Positions 21,565 to 31,408 are shown, counted from the first letter of the stretch. The stretch: DNA of 64,000 bases from Rhizobiales bacterium Ga0077545 (GCA_001464335.1 LNEV01000014.1:181522-245521), one strand, 5' to 3'. The notes: generated by a model from the letters alone, not told the origin. Made by a program: numbers and translations.

Positions 21565-22035
21565 ATGAGCACTCTCGCACTGGACATTCGAGAAGACGAC
21601 CTCTCCGGCCCTGAAATTCGGAGCCTGCTCGCGCTTCATCTGGCGGGCATGCTGGAGACGTCCCCTCCCGGAACGAGCTACGCGCTCGATCTGTCCGGAC
21701 TTCAGACGCCCGACATCAGCGTGTGGAGTGCATGGCTCGGCAATGAACTTGCCGGGTGTGGCGCGCTGAAGGAAATTGCTCCCGGCTGGGGCGAAATCAA
21801 ATCCATGCGGACCGCCGACGGCCATCTCCGCAAAGGCGTCGCGGCGGCACTTCTGGACCACATCATCGCGACGGCAAAATCACGCAATTACAACCGGCTC
21901 AGCCTGGAAACCGGAACCAGCGCGGAGTTCGCAGCGGCAACCGCACTCTATCGCAAGCGCGGATTCGTCGACGGCCTCCTGTTCGGTGACTACCGGCCGA
22001 GTCCGCACAACCAGTTCCTGCATCTCGACCTTTAA
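21565..22035 (+). CDS. GNAT-family N-acetyltransferase
   Basis: This 156-aa protein has the GNAT acetyl-CoA-binding region around MRTADGHLRKGVAAALLDHI (about 75-95) and the C-terminal LYRKRGFVDGLLFGDY. Its overall form resembles the YsnE-like group of GNAT enzymes, whose natural substrates are mostly unknown. It begins 21 nt after lldD and may be co-transcribed with it, but nothing links it chemically to lactate use. Confidence 0.85.
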   Translation: MSTLALDIREDDLSGPEIRSLLALHLAGMLETSPPGTSYALDLSGLQTPDISVWSAWLGNELAGCGALKEIAPGWGEIKSMRTADGHLRKGVAAALLDHIIATAKSRNYNRLSLETGTSAEFAAATALYRKRGFVDGLLFGDYRPSPHNQFLHLDL

Positions 22036-22127
22036 ATGAGGCAGCGCCGCTGCGCTCCGCACATCCTTGCCTGACCTCCGTAGAATCCCACGCTCGCCTT
22101 GTGGTTTGAAGGGGTCTAGAAGGAGGG

Positions 22128-23447
22128 ATGCACGACCCCGACCTTTCGCGGACAGTGCTGAAGAAGTCTCTCGGCCTGGTCCAGCTGTCACTTTACGGTA
22201 TCGGCACCATCATCGGCGCCGGCATCTACTCGGTCATGGCACCTGCCGCGGCCGCGGCGGGGCATGCCTTGTGGGTGAGCTTCCTGCTTGCCGCCATCGT
22301 TTCGGCGCTGTCTGCGCTGTCCTACGCCGAAATCGCTTCGGCGCTGCCGGGCGCCGGCGGCGAACATCATTTCCTGCGCGAGACCTTTCCGGCCTGGCCG
22401 GCGCTGGCCTTTACGGTCGGCCTTTTCATTTCGATCCATGGCGCCGCCGTCCTGTCGACGGTCGCCCTCACATTCGGAAACTATTTCGAGACGCTGAGCG
22501 GCATAAGCCCGGTTTCCACCGCGCTCGGCATGATGGCACTCATGACGCTCGTCAACGTCCGGGGCATGGGCCGCGCATCACGTATTTACACAGCGCTCAC
22601 CTGCCTGCAGGTGTCCTGCCTTATCCTTTTTGCGCTCGTTGCGCTGGCATCGGACGGAGCAGGCCCCCGGATATCGGCGGCGTTTTCGCCAATCGACGAC
22701 TGGCCGGGCGTTCTTCAGGGAACAGCCATCGTTTTTTTCATCTACACCGGCTATGAGCACATGGCGACGTTGGGCGAAGAAGCACGCAATCCGGCGCGCG
22801 ACATCTGGCGTGCCTTTCTGCTCGCGCTTGTCGTCACCAGCTTGGTGTATGGCCTCATTCTTTTTGCCGTGTTTGCCAGCATGGACCCCGACGTCCTGGC
22901 GGGCTCGAATGCGCCCCTCGCGTTCGCCGCCTCGCTGCACTCCCCGCTGCTCGGCCATGTCATCCTCGGCGCGGCGCTTGTGGCGACGGCAAACGCGGTT
23001 CTCAGCGGGTCTTTGTCCGGCAGCCGCATGCTGTTCGGCATGGCGAGGGACGGCGATCTGCCCGGTTTGTTCGCATCGACATTCGGAGAGCAGAAAAGTC
23101 CCGTTGCCGCCGCACTCCTTTTCGTCGGCCTTGCCGCGCTGTTCGTTGCCGCCGGCCGCATCGAGCTTGTGGCCAGCCTCTCGTCGCTTGGCGCGCTACT
23201 CGTCTTCGTCATGATAAATACAGCGGTGATCGTCCTGCGCTACACGCAGCCCGATCTGGAGCGGCCGTTCCGCCTCGTGTCGATCGGCCGCTTTCCCATC
23301 ACGCCTGCGCTCGGCATCGTGACCTCGCTGGCCATCGGCCTGCAGTTCGCCTGGTCGGTTTATGTCGTGTTCGCCATCGTCGCCGGCGTCGGAGGGGCAA
23401 GCTATGTCGTGCTGAAACGCAGGAGCCGCCGCGCGAACATGCCCTGA
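22128..23447 (+). CDS. APC-family amino acid permease
   Basis: This 439-aa inner-membrane transporter has about 12 hydrophobic segments. The first, GIGTIIGAGIYSVMAPAAAA, carries the GxG(I/L) substrate-binding bend of the APC superfamily; YAEIASALPGAGGEHHFLRE and GYEHMATLGEEARNPARD are further family signatures. Substrate is probably an amino acid or amine. The ATG at 22128 is oddly close to its only strong ribosome site (AGGAGGG at 22121-22127, spacing about 1 nt). No better start before the first helix was found, so initiation may be weak or the true start may differ by a few codons. Confidence 0.88.
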   Translation: MHDPDLSRTVLKKSLGLVQLSLYGIGTIIGAGIYSVMAPAAAAAGHALWVSFLLAAIVSALSALSYAEIASALPGAGGEHHFLRETFPAWPALAFTVGLFISIHGAAVLSTVALTFGNYFETLSGISPVSTALGMMALMTLVNVRGMGRASRIYTALTCLQVSCLILFALVALASDGAGPRISAAFSPIDDWPGVLQGTAIVFFIYTGYEHMATLGEEARNPARDIWRAFLLALVVTSLVYGLILFAVFASMDPDVLAGSNAPLAFAASLHSPLLGHVILGAALVATANAVLSGSLSGSRMLFGMARDGDLPGLFASTFGEQKSPVAAALLFVGLAALFVAAGRIELVASLSSLGALLVFVMINTAVIVLRYTQPDLERPFRLVSIGRFPITPALGIVTSLAIGLQFAWSVYVVFAIVAGVGGASYVVLKRRSRRANMP

Positions 23448-23449
23448 AC

Positions 23450-24145
23450 TCAGGCGCCCGCATCCGGCACAAGATGATGCTCCGGCATGCGGTAGACGCC
23501 GTTACGCCCCAACATGAAGGCGTGCAGCGCGCCAGGCGCAAACAGATTGTGAAACGCGCGGCCCATCACGTTCAGGCCTCCGGCATACACGCCGAAGGCC
23601 GGCAGGATTGCGCGCCGTCCATCGCTCGCCACGCAGCGCCGCCGCACGCTCTCGCCGCGCACGCGGATTTTTGCCACGGGGTGCAGATGCCCCGCGATTT
23701 CCCCCTCCTCCCCGCCCGCGACTGGCTCATGCCGCAGCACGGCCCGTCCGAACCGGAATTCCGGGTGCCATTCGCCGCTCACGCAATCGGGCGGCTCGGG
23801 ATCGTGATTGCCGGCAATCCAGATCCAGTCGCGCCCCGTCTGCAGCGCACAGAGCGCCTCGACATCGGCTCTGTGAATACGAGCGCCCGCGCGGCTGTCG
23901 TGAAAACTGTCGCCCAGCGCAATGACGGCGCGCGGATCGAGCCGCGCCATCAGCCTTCCGAGAAGCGCAAGAGTCGCTGCGGTGTCGTAAGGCGGCATCA
24001 GCCCGCGCCCGCGCGCGGCAAAGGCCGATCCTTTCTCGAGATGCAGATCGGCAAGGATCAGCACGCGCTCGCCTTCGTGCCAGAGCCCGCCTTCGGGCAG
24101 CACGGCGAACGGCTCGCCATGTACTGACAGATCGGAAAAACTCAT
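23450..24145 (-). CDS. pdeM: Ligase-associated DNA damage response endonuclease PdeM
   Basis: This 231-aa metallophosphoesterase has all five calcineurin-type metal motifs: ADLHLEKG (about 32-39), GDSFHD, GNHD, a His in RHEP, and GHLHP. PdeM proteins form one of four families that co-occur in a bacterial DNA repair cluster with an ATP-dependent ligase. It overlaps the helicase gene by 4 nt (ATGA) and is transcribed after it. Its 3' end lies 2 nt from the convergent permease gene. The nuclease role is assigned from the family; the biochemical substrate is not settled. Confidence 0.92.
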   Translation of the reverse strand: MSFSDLSVHGEPFAVLPEGGLWHEGERVLILADLHLEKGSAFAARGRGLMPPYDTAATLALLGRLMARLDPRAVIALGDSFHDSRAGARIHRADVEALCALQTGRDWIWIAGNHDPEPPDCVSGEWHPEFRFGRAVLRHEPVAGGEEGEIAGHLHPVAKIRVRGESVRRRCVASDGRRAILPAFGVYAGGLNVMGRAFHNLFAPGALHAFMLGRNGVYRMPEHHLVPDAGA

Positions 24146-26670
24146 GCGTGCCCCATCGCCTCTTCGGCAAGAGCCGCCTCGGCCTCGGCAAGCAGGCTCT
24201 CATGGGCATCGCCCGCCACCTGCTCGCGGCCGATCTCCAGCATGCTCGGCACGGCAAGCGGCGAAACGCGGTCGAGCGGCTGGTGCACGATATGGCCTTT
24301 GACGCGCGCCAGCATGGCGGAAAGGCGCCCGATGTCGAGCAGTCCCCGCGCCGCATCCGCCCGCGCCGCGCGCAGCAGCAGATGATCCGGCTCATGCCGG
24401 CGCAGCACATCGTAGATGAGATCGGAAGACATGGTCATCTGGCGTCCGGTTTTGCGCTGGCCCGGGAAGTTGCGTTCGATAAGCCCGGCAATCATGGCGC
24501 AATCGCGGAAATTGCGTTTCATCAGGCTCGATTCGGCAAGCCATTCCTCGAGATCGTCGCCCAGCATGTCCTCGTCGAACAGAGTGCGGATGTCGAGTGC
24601 GCCGCTTTTCGCGCGCGCGGCCACATCGCCAAGGCTCCAAACCGTCACCGCATAATCGGTCGCCACAAATCCCAGCGGACGCAGACCGGCGCGCTCCATG
24701 CGCCGCGTCAGCAGCATTCCGAGCGTCTGGTGCGCGTTGCGGCCCTCGAACGGATAGCAGGTGAGATAGAAGCGCCCACCGCGCGGAAACGTCTCGACCA
24801 GAAGCTCATCCGGCTTCGGGATGACGGAGCGTTCGCGCTGCACTTCAAGCCATTCGCGCACCTGTTCGGGGAAAGCTTTCCATTGCTCCGGATCGGCGAT
24901 CATCCGGCGCACGCGGCTGGCGACGCCGGTCGTGAACGGCATGCGCGCACCGGCATAGCTCGGCACTTTCGGATCGCTCGACGTCGAGCGCGAACAATAG
25001 GCGCTGTCTTCGGCCACGGCATGAAATTCGAGAATTTCTCCGCCGAACACGAACGTGTCGCCCGGGGAGAGCATGTTGACGAAACTCTCCTCCAGCTCGC
25101 CCAGCACGCGTCCGCCGCGCCCCACCGGCCCGGTCAATCCCGCGCTGCCGCCGCGCGCGCGCATCAGCCGGATCTTCACCATGTCGGCCTCCACGATCGT
25201 ACCGACATTCATGCGGTATTGCTGCGCGGTTTTCGGGCTCGCCACGCGCCAGCGGCCGTCCTTTGTCGGGCGTATCCGCGCGAAGCGGTCATAGGTCCGC
25301 AGCGCATAGCCGCCGGTCGCGGCGAAGTTCAGCACATCATCAAACGTCGCACGATCGAGCGCGGCATAAGGCGCGGCGCTCCGCACTTCCGCGAACAACT
25401 CCTCCGCATTGAACGGTTCCGCGCAGGCCATGCCGAGCACGTGCTGCGCCAGAACGTCGAGCCCGCCGGTGCGCAGCATGTCCGCGTCCTGCTCGCCCGC
25501 GAGGGCCGCCATCCGCGTCGCCTCGCATTCGACGCGCTCGAAGCGCGAGCCCGGCACGATGATCGCCTTGGATGGCTCGTCCATACGGTGATTGGCGCGG
25601 CCAATCCGCTGCAGGAGGCGCGAGGAGCCTTTGGGCGATCCGAGATGCACCACAAGATCGATGTCGCCCCAGTCGATGCCCAGATCGAGCGTCGAGGTCG
25701 CGACCACCGCGCGCAACCTGCCAGCCGCCATCGCTGCCTCGACCTTGCGGCGTTGCGCGACATCCAGCGAGCCGTGGTGCAGGGCGATCGGCAGATTCTC
25801 CGAGTTGATGCGCCACAATTCCTGAAACGCGAACTCGGCAAGGAAACGCGTATTGACGAAAATCAGGGTCATTCTGTGGCGTTTGATCTCGTCGTAGACT
25901 GCCGGGATGGCGTGCCGTGCCGCATGGCCGGACCAGGGCAGCCGCTCCTCGGTGTCGTGGATATGAATGTCCGGCACGGCCCCGCCCTCGACTGTTACGA
26001 GATCGGCCATGTCGGCGCCCGTCAGCCAGCGCCTCAGATCGTCCGGGTCGCGCACCGTTGCGGAAAGCCCGGTCACGGTCGCGGCGGGCGCGACTTTGCG
26101 CAGCCGCGCCAGCGCGAGCGACAGAAGATCGCCGCGCTTGCTTGGCGCCAGCGCATGCGCCTCGTCGACGATCACGCGCTTCAGATCGGAAAACAGAAGC
26201 TCCGCCTCGCGGCTCGCCAGCAGCAGCGACACCTGCTCTGGCGTCGTCAGCAGAAGATCGGGCGGATCGAGTTTCTGCCTTTGGCGCTTGCTCTGCGGTG
26301 TGTCGCCGGTGCGGCTTTCGACGCGAATCGGCAGAGCCATCTCGCGCACCGGCGCCTCGACATTGCGCGCCACATCCACGGCGAGCGCCTTCAGCGGGGA
26401 TATGTAAAGCGTATGCACACCACGTCGCCGGTTGCGGCGCTCCTTCGGCGGCAGAGCGGACAGTTCCACAAGGCTCGGCAGAAACCCCGCAAGCGTCTTG
26501 CCCGCGCCCGTCGGAGCGATCAGCAGCGTGGAGCGGTTCTTCGCGGCCTGCTCAAGCAGCGCGATCTGATGCGGCCGCACCGTCCAGCCGCGCGCCGCAA
26601 ACCAGTCCGCGAAAGCGGCAGGCAGAAGCCCGCTCTCTTTCGGGCGGCGCGCGGCGGACGATGTGGCCAA
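24142..26670 (-). CDS. Ligase-associated DEXH-box helicase (Lhr-like)
   Basis: This 842-aa superfamily 2 helicase has Walker A APTGAGKT (about 54-61), DEAH (in VDEAHALAP), SAT (GLSATVRD), and motif VI QRIGRANHR. These are followed by the winged-helix and C-terminal Lhr-type region. Lhr-family enzymes unwind DNA-RNA or DNA duplexes 3' to 5'. This shorter ligase-associated clade is found beside PdeM, the exonuclease and the ligase, all present here. The gene is first of a two-gene operon with pdeM, 9 nt after the GNAT stop on the same strand, so the GNAT may be co-transcribed. Confidence 0.94.
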   Translation of the reverse strand: MATSSAARRPKESGLLPAAFADWFAARGWTVRPHQIALLEQAAKNRSTLLIAPTGAGKTLAGFLPSLVELSALPPKERRNRRRGVHTLYISPLKALAVDVARNVEAPVREMALPIRVESRTGDTPQSKRQRQKLDPPDLLLTTPEQVSLLLASREAELLFSDLKRVIVDEAHALAPSKRGDLLSLALARLRKVAPAATVTGLSATVRDPDDLRRWLTGADMADLVTVEGGAVPDIHIHDTEERLPWSGHAARHAIPAVYDEIKRHRMTLIFVNTRFLAEFAFQELWRINSENLPIALHHGSLDVAQRRKVEAAMAAGRLRAVVATSTLDLGIDWGDIDLVVHLGSPKGSSRLLQRIGRANHRMDEPSKAIIVPGSRFERVECEATRMAALAGEQDADMLRTGGLDVLAQHVLGMACAEPFNAEELFAEVRSAAPYAALDRATFDDVLNFAATGGYALRTYDRFARIRPTKDGRWRVASPKTAQQYRMNVGTIVEADMVKIRLMRARGGSAGLTGPVGRGGRVLGELEESFVNMLSPGDTFVFGGEILEFHAVAEDSAYCSRSTSSDPKVPSYAGARMPFTTGVASRVRRMIADPEQWKAFPEQVREWLEVQRERSVIPKPDELLVETFPRGGRFYLTCYPFEGRNAHQTLGMLLTRRMERAGLRPLGFVATDYAVTVWSLGDVAARAKSGALDIRTLFDEDMLGDDLEEWLAESSLMKRNFRDCAMIAGLIERNFPGQRKTGRQMTMSSDLIYDVLRRHEPDHLLLRAARADAARGLLDIGRLSAMLARVKGHIVHQPLDRVSPLAVPSMLEIGREQVAGDAHESLLAEAEAALAEEAMGHA

Positions 26671-26679
26671 TCATTTTCC

Positions 26680-27186
26680 TCAAAGATCGCGCGTCATGAA
26701 CACCGCATCCCCGCCATAGGTTGCCAGCTTCGCCGTCAGCTTCGGCAAGAGACGCGCCCGGAAGCCCTGCCGCTCCCAGAACGGAGCGGACATGTTGACC
26801 GCGATCAGGGACATCGTGGTGAAGCCGCTGACGCCGGCGTGTTCGGCAAGGTGGCGCACCAGCCGCGCACCGAGGCCCTTGCCGTGCGCGGATTTCAGCA
26901 GCGCCAGATCGTGGAGATAATAGGTCGACGGCTTGTCCGGTAGGGCGCCGAGCGGCGAATCGAGCGCAGGCGGGTCCTCCGCCGTCCACGGATGGCTCAG
27001 AATGTATCCGACCAGTCCTGCGCCCTTCTCATCGTCGAGCCCGAGGCAGCCGGAGGGGTAAAGCCCCATCCGGTCGCGAAACACCACCGGCCCCTCCTGA
27101 TGCCAGGGATAGGCCTCTTCCTGAACCTTCATAAGTTCGGGAAGGTCGTTCTCGGTCAGCTGCCGCCAGTTTCCAAACCCCGTCAT
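26680..27186 (-). CDS. GNAT-family N-acetyltransferase within the repair cluster
   Basis: This 168-aa acetyltransferase has the acetyl-CoA loop AHGKGLGARLVRHLAEHAG (about 104-122), preceded by the beta strand YYLHDLALLK, and ends FWERQGFRARLLP. The form resembles the RimI/YitI-like GNAT groups; the substrate is unknown. It diverges from the exonuclease gene (51 nt apart) and lies 9 nt before the helicase gene, so it heads the helicase-pdeM operon. Whether it belongs functionally to the repair set is unclear. Confidence 0.87.
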   Translation of the reverse strand: MTGFGNWRQLTENDLPELMKVQEEAYPWHQEGPVVFRDRMGLYPSGCLGLDDEKGAGLVGYILSHPWTAEDPPALDSPLGALPDKPSTYYLHDLALLKSAHGKGLGARLVRHLAEHAGVSGFTTMSLIAVNMSAPFWERQGFRARLLPKLTAKLATYGGDAVFMTRDL

Positions 27187-27237
27187 GTCTCGCGCCGCCC
27201 TTTCTTGATGCGTTTTGTGTCCTATGTTCTAGCGCGA

Positions 27238-28275
27238 ATGCGTCCCGAAAACCTTCTTTGTCTGACACCGCAGGGATTGTGCTGCCGCCCGGCGGGCGTG
27301 CACGTCGATCCGACGCGCGCCGTCGAGCGCGCGCTCATCACCCACGCCCATTCGGATCATGCCCGCCCGGGCCACGGCCATGTGCTGGCGACGCCCGAAA
27401 CCCTGCGGATCATGGCGCTGCGCTACGGGCCGGATTTCGCCGGGTCGACGCAGCCCATTCAGTATGGCGAGGTCGTCACGCTGAAGGGTGGCGTCGAGGT
27501 CTCGTTTCATCCCGCCGGGCATGTTCTCGGCTCGGCGCAGATCCTGCTCGAATGGAACGGCTACCGCGCCGTCGTCTCGGGCGATTACAAGCGCGAGCGC
27601 GATCCGACCTGCGCGCCCTTTTCGCCCGTGCGCTGCGACCTGTTCGTGACGGAGGCGACATTCGGCCTGCCCGTCTTCCGGCATCCTCCGGCCCATGCCG
27701 AGATTGCGAAGCTGATCGCCAGCGCCGAGCTCTTTCCCGAGCGCGCCCATCTCGTCGGCGCCTATTCGCTCGGCAAGGCCCAGCGCGTCATGGCGCTTCT
27801 GCGCGAGGGCGGCTGGCAGCGCCCCATCTATGTCCACGGCGCGATGACGGCGATCACAGATTTCTATCTTTCGGAAGGCATTGCGCTCGGCGAGATTCGC
27901 CACGTCGCACCGGAGGAGCGCAAGAATCTCGGCGGCGAAATCGTCATCTGCCCACCTTCGGCCCTGCAGGACATCTGGTCGCGCAAATTCCCCGATCCCG
28001 TCAACGCGATGGCGTCCGGATGGATGCGCGTACGTGCGCGCGCCCGCCAGAGCGGCATCGAGCTTCCTCTGGTGATTTCCGACCACGCCGACTGGGACGA
28101 TCTCGGCCGCACCGTTCTGGAGACCGGCGCGCAGGACATCTGGGTTACCCATGGCGCGGAGGAAGCCCTCGTCTATTGGTGCGAACAGAACGGCCTCCGC
28201 GCCAAGCCGCTGCATCTTGTCGGCTATGGCGACGAAGAGGCGGACGAGATCGCCGCGCCGGTGGAGGGCACGTGA
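27238..28275 (+). CDS. Ligase-associated DNA damage response exonuclease
   Basis: This 345-aa protein of the metallo-beta-lactamase/beta-CASP fold carries the metal motif THAHSDHARPGHG (about 33-45), HPAGHVLGSAQI, SGDYKRERD, and the late ISDHADW and THGAEEA segments. The fold is shared with SNM1/Artemis DNA nucleases. The start at 27238 gives MRPENLLCLTPQGLCC, which matches the usual N-terminus; an ATG at 27208 is an alternative, and both have poor ribosome sites. It is translationally coupled to the ligase (GTGA overlap), so the two products probably act together on damaged DNA ends. Confidence 0.92.
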   Translation: MRPENLLCLTPQGLCCRPAGVHVDPTRAVERALITHAHSDHARPGHGHVLATPETLRIMALRYGPDFAGSTQPIQYGEVVTLKGGVEVSFHPAGHVLGSAQILLEWNGYRAVVSGDYKRERDPTCAPFSPVRCDLFVTEATFGLPVFRHPPAHAEIAKLIASAELFPERAHLVGAYSLGKAQRVMALLREGGWQRPIYVHGAMTAITDFYLSEGIALGEIRHVAPEERKNLGGEIVICPPSALQDIWSRKFPDPVNAMASGWMRVRARARQSGIELPLVISDHADWDDLGRTVLETGAQDIWVTHGAEEALVYWCEQNGLRAKPLHLVGYGDEEADEIAAPVEGT

Positions 28276-29915
28276 ACCGCTTCGCCGCTTTGCTCGACCG
28301 CCTCGCCTACGAGCCCCGCCGCAACGCGAAGATCCGCCTTCTCGCGGATTATTTCCGCGACACGCCGGACCCCGAACGCGGCATCGCGCTCGCGGCCCTC
28401 ACCGGCGGGCTCAGCTTCCAGCACGCCAAACCGAACATGATACGTACGCTGATCGGAGAGCGCACCGATCCCTATCTCTTCCAGCTCTCGCGCGACTATG
28501 TCGGCGACATGGCCGAAACCGTCGCGCTGATGTGGCCCGCGAAACACGGCGTCAATTATGTCCCCACGCTCGCCGAGATCGTCGCGGGCCTGAACGAGGC
28601 TTCAAAGGCCGACCTGCCTGCCCGCCTCGCATCATGGCTCGACGGCCTCGACGAAGTCGGCCGCTGGGCGCTCATCAAGCTCATCACCGGAAGCCTGCGC
28701 ATCGGCGCGTCCGCGCGTCTCGCCAAGACCGCCGTCGCCAGCATGGGGCAGGACATCTCGCCCGACGATGTGGAACTCGTCTGGCCCGGCCTCGAACCGC
28801 CTTATCTCGAACTTTTCGCCTGGGTCGAAGGCCGCAGCGAAAAGCCCGAAAGCAACAACCCGGCTCCCTTCAGCCCGCCAATGCTGTCCACCGCGATCGA
28901 GGACACCGCCAATTGGCGCGAGGCGCTGGACCCGAAAGACTTCGCCGCCGAATGGAAGTGGGACGGCATCCGCGTTCAGGCCGTCGGTGGGCGCGATGCG
29001 GACGGGCGCCGTGTTGCGCGTCTTTACTCGCGCACCGGCGAGGACATATCCGGCAGCTTCCCGGACATCGTCGCGAGCGTGAATTTCCTCGGCGCGCTCG
29101 ACGGCGAATTGCTCATTCTGCGCGACGGCGGCGTGCAGAGCTTCAACGTCCTGCAGCAGCGCCTCAATCGCAAGACGATCACCACGAAGCTCATCGACGA
29201 GTTTCCGGCGCACATCCGCGCCTACGATCTTCTGTCGGCGGACGGCGAGGATCTCCGCGCCCTCACCTTCGAGCAACGCCGCCTGCGGCTCGATGCGTTT
29301 CTTGCCGGCGCACCGAACCCGGCCATCAGCCTGTCGCCGCAGATCGCGTTCACGTCATGGGATGACCTCACCGCCGCCCGCGCCGATCCGGCCTCGCACG
29401 GCGCGGGCGTCGATGCGGACGCCGTCGAGGGAGTGATGGTTAAGCGCCGGGCCGCGCCCTATGTCCCCGGCCGCCCGAAAGGCGAATGGTTCAAGTGGAA
29501 GCGCGACCCGTTCAACGTGGATGCCGTTCTCATGTATGCACAGCGCGGCTCCGGCAAGCGCTCGTCGTTTTATTCGGACTACACGTTCGGCGTCTGGGCC
29601 GACGGCGAGGAGGGCGAGGAACTCGTCCCGGTGGGCAAGGCCTATTTCGGCTTCACCGACGAGGAATTGCTCAAGATCGACCGCTTCGTCCGCAAGAACA
29701 CGATCAACCGGTTCGGCCCGGTACGCGAGGTCACGCACGAGCCGGACGAGGGCCTCGTCTTCGAGATCGCCTTTGAAGGCCTTAGCCGGTCAAGCCGGCA
29801 CAAATCGGGCGTTGCCATGCGCTTTCCGCGCATATCGCGCATCCGTTGGGACAAGCCGCCCCGGGAGGCCGACCGGATCGGGCATCTCGAAGCTCTCCTT
29901 GCGCCATTGGTCTAA
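28272..29915 (+). CDS. ATP-dependent DNA ligase (ligase-associated/cisplatin-response type)
   Basis: This 547-aa ligase seals nicks using ATP. The adenylated lysine is K229 in EWKWDGIR, followed by YSRTGEDIS (motif Ia-III region), LDGELL, GVMVKRR (motif IV) and the WFKWKRDP motif V. An N-terminal helical DNA-binding domain (about 1-200) and a C-terminal OB fold frame the catalytic core. No polymerase or nuclease domain is fused, so this is not LigD. The start is GTG 28272, overlapping the exonuclease stop. The much longer opening upstream in this frame is a shadow of the exonuclease gene. Confidence 0.94.
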   Translation: MNRFAALLDRLAYEPRRNAKIRLLADYFRDTPDPERGIALAALTGGLSFQHAKPNMIRTLIGERTDPYLFQLSRDYVGDMAETVALMWPAKHGVNYVPTLAEIVAGLNEASKADLPARLASWLDGLDEVGRWALIKLITGSLRIGASARLAKTAVASMGQDISPDDVELVWPGLEPPYLELFAWVEGRSEKPESNNPAPFSPPMLSTAIEDTANWREALDPKDFAAEWKWDGIRVQAVGGRDADGRRVARLYSRTGEDISGSFPDIVASVNFLGALDGELLILRDGGVQSFNVLQQRLNRKTITTKLIDEFPAHIRAYDLLSADGEDLRALTFEQRRLRLDAFLAGAPNPAISLSPQIAFTSWDDLTAARADPASHGAGVDADAVEGVMVKRRAAPYVPGRPKGEWFKWKRDPFNVDAVLMYAQRGSGKRSSFYSDYTFGVWADGEEGEELVPVGKAYFGFTDEELLKIDRFVRKNTINRFGPVREVTHEPDEGLVFEIAFEGLSRSSRHKSGVAMRFPRISRIRWDKPPREADRIGHLEALLAPLV

Positions 29916-29992
29916 GACCGCTCTCGCTCCCGTGACTTGCTCTTGTTAAGACTGGAAGGATTATAAGCTACGGGTTCACCACGGGAGTTCTC

Positions 29993-30412
29993 ATGCGTTT
30001 TCCGCTTGTTATCGGCGCCGCCGCTCTGGCGCTCAGTGCCGGCTTTGCCTTCGCGCAGGATGTGACGCAGCGCGAGGTCCAGATGAAGGAAGTCGGCGGG
30101 GCGTTCGGCCAGCTCAACCGCATGAACCGCGGCCAGGACCCCTATGATCCCGCGAAGGCCAAAGCGGCGTTCGAGCGCATTGCTGCAGCGGGCACGGCCT
30201 TTGCGCCGCTTTTCGGTGCGGAACCGACCGCGGTGGGCGCTGCACTCCCTTCGATCTGGGAGAACAAGGCCGATTTCGACCAGCGCCTCCAAAAGCTCAT
30301 CTCCGACGCCAAGGCCGGTGCCGCGACGTCGGACGAAGCCGGTTTCAAGACCGCCTTCACGACGCTGCAGCCAAGCTGCGGCGGCTGCCACAAAGTCTAT
30401 CGCGGCGACTGA
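29993..30412 (+). CDS. Periplasmic c-type cytochrome (class II, c556-like)
   Basis: This 139-aa protein has a Sec signal peptide (MRFPLVIGAAALALSAGFAF, cleavage after FA-Q) and a single C-terminal heme site CGGCH at about 131-135. That arrangement is typical of four-helix class II cytochromes such as c556 or c'. It would carry electrons or bind small gases in the periplasm. It is a single gene, convergent with the next gene 3 nt away. The redox partner is not evident here. Confidence 0.9.
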   Translation: MRFPLVIGAAALALSAGFAFAQDVTQREVQMKEVGGAFGQLNRMNRGQDPYDPAKAKAAFERIAAAGTAFAPLFGAEPTAVGAALPSIWENKADFDQRLQKLISDAKAGAATSDEAGFKTAFTTLQPSCGGCHKVYRGD

Positions 30413-30415
30413 CGC

Positions 30416-31408
30416 TCACTCCGCCGCGACCCTCTCTTCCATCAGGCTCGCGGCAAGCGCCATGCTCTTTGTCCTGGCCTCGTGATCGAAGATCATCGAG
30501 GTCAGGATAAGCTCATCGGCGCCGGTCTTCGCGATGAAGTCCTCGGTCTGGCGGCGTGCGGTCTCCGGAGAGCCGCAGGCGGTGGCCGACAGCATCGTGT
30601 CCAGCATGGCGCGCGCGGCAGGTTCGAGGCCCTCGCGGTAGTTCTTCACCGGCGGCGGCAGGCGGCCGGGGCGTCCCGTGCGCAACGCGACGAAACTCTG
30701 GTCGCGGCTCGACATCAGATATTCCGCCTCCGCGTCGGTGTCGGCGACGTACATATTGAAGCCGAGCATCGCATGGGGCTTGTCGAGATGGGCCGAGGGC
30801 TCGAAGCGCGAACGGTAGATGTCGAGCGCGGAATAAAGATCACCCGGCGCGAAATGCGAGGCGAACGCGAAAGGCAGGCCCAGCATGGCCGCGAGCTGCG
30901 CGCCGAAGGTGGAAGACCCGAGAACGAAGAAATTCATGGCCTCGCCGCCGCCCGGCACGGCCGGCACCGGCCCTTCATCGCGGAAATAGGCCATCAGCTC
31001 GACGACATCGCGGGGAAACTCGTTGACGTCGGCGCTGAGATTGCGCCGCAGCGCCCGCGCCGTCAGCCCGTCGGAGCCGGGCGCGCGCCCGAGCCCGAGA
31101 TCGATCCGCCCCGGATAGAGCGCCGCGAGCGTTCCGAACTGCTCGGCGATCACCAGCGGCGAATGGTTGGGCAGCATGATGCCGCCCGCGCCGACACGGA
31201 TGGTCGAGGTGGCCTCCGCCACGAAACCGATGGCGAGCGACGTCGCCGCCGAGGCGATGCCCGGCATGCCGTGATGCTCGGCAAGCCAGAAGCGTTTGTA
31301 GCCGAGCTTTTCGGCTTCGACGGCAAGCGCGCGGCTGTTGCGGAGCGCCTGCCCGGCGCTCGAGCCTTCGGCAATCGGCGCCAGATCGAGAATGGAGAGC
31401 GGTATCAT
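30416..31408 (-). CDS. Luciferase-like (LLM class) flavin-dependent oxidoreductase
   Basis: This 330-aa protein has bacterial-luciferase-fold motifs: [20 protein letters not shown] (about 42-61), [16 protein letters not shown], and [13 protein letters not shown]. These fit the MsnO8/YhbW group of flavin-dependent enzymes, which use FMNH2 to oxygenate small molecules. No partner flavin reductase is adjacent; an FMN reductase lies 16 kb away. The physiological substrate is unknown. Confidence 0.9.
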   Translation of the reverse strand: MIPLSILDLAPIAEGSSAGQALRNSRALAVEAEKLGYKRFWLAEHHGMPGIASAATSLAIGFVAEATSTIRVGAGGIMLPNHSPLVIAEQFGTLAALYPGRIDLGLGRAPGSDGLTARALRRNLSADVNEFPRDVVELMAYFRDEGPVPAVPGGGEAMNFFVLGSSTFGAQLAAMLGLPFAFASHFAPGDLYSALDIYRSRFEPSAHLDKPHAMLGFNMYVADTDAEAEYLMSSRDQSFVALRTGRPGRLPPPVKNYREGLEPAARAMLDTMLSATACGSPETARRQTEDFIAKTGADELILTSMIFDHEARTKSMALAASLMEERVAAE

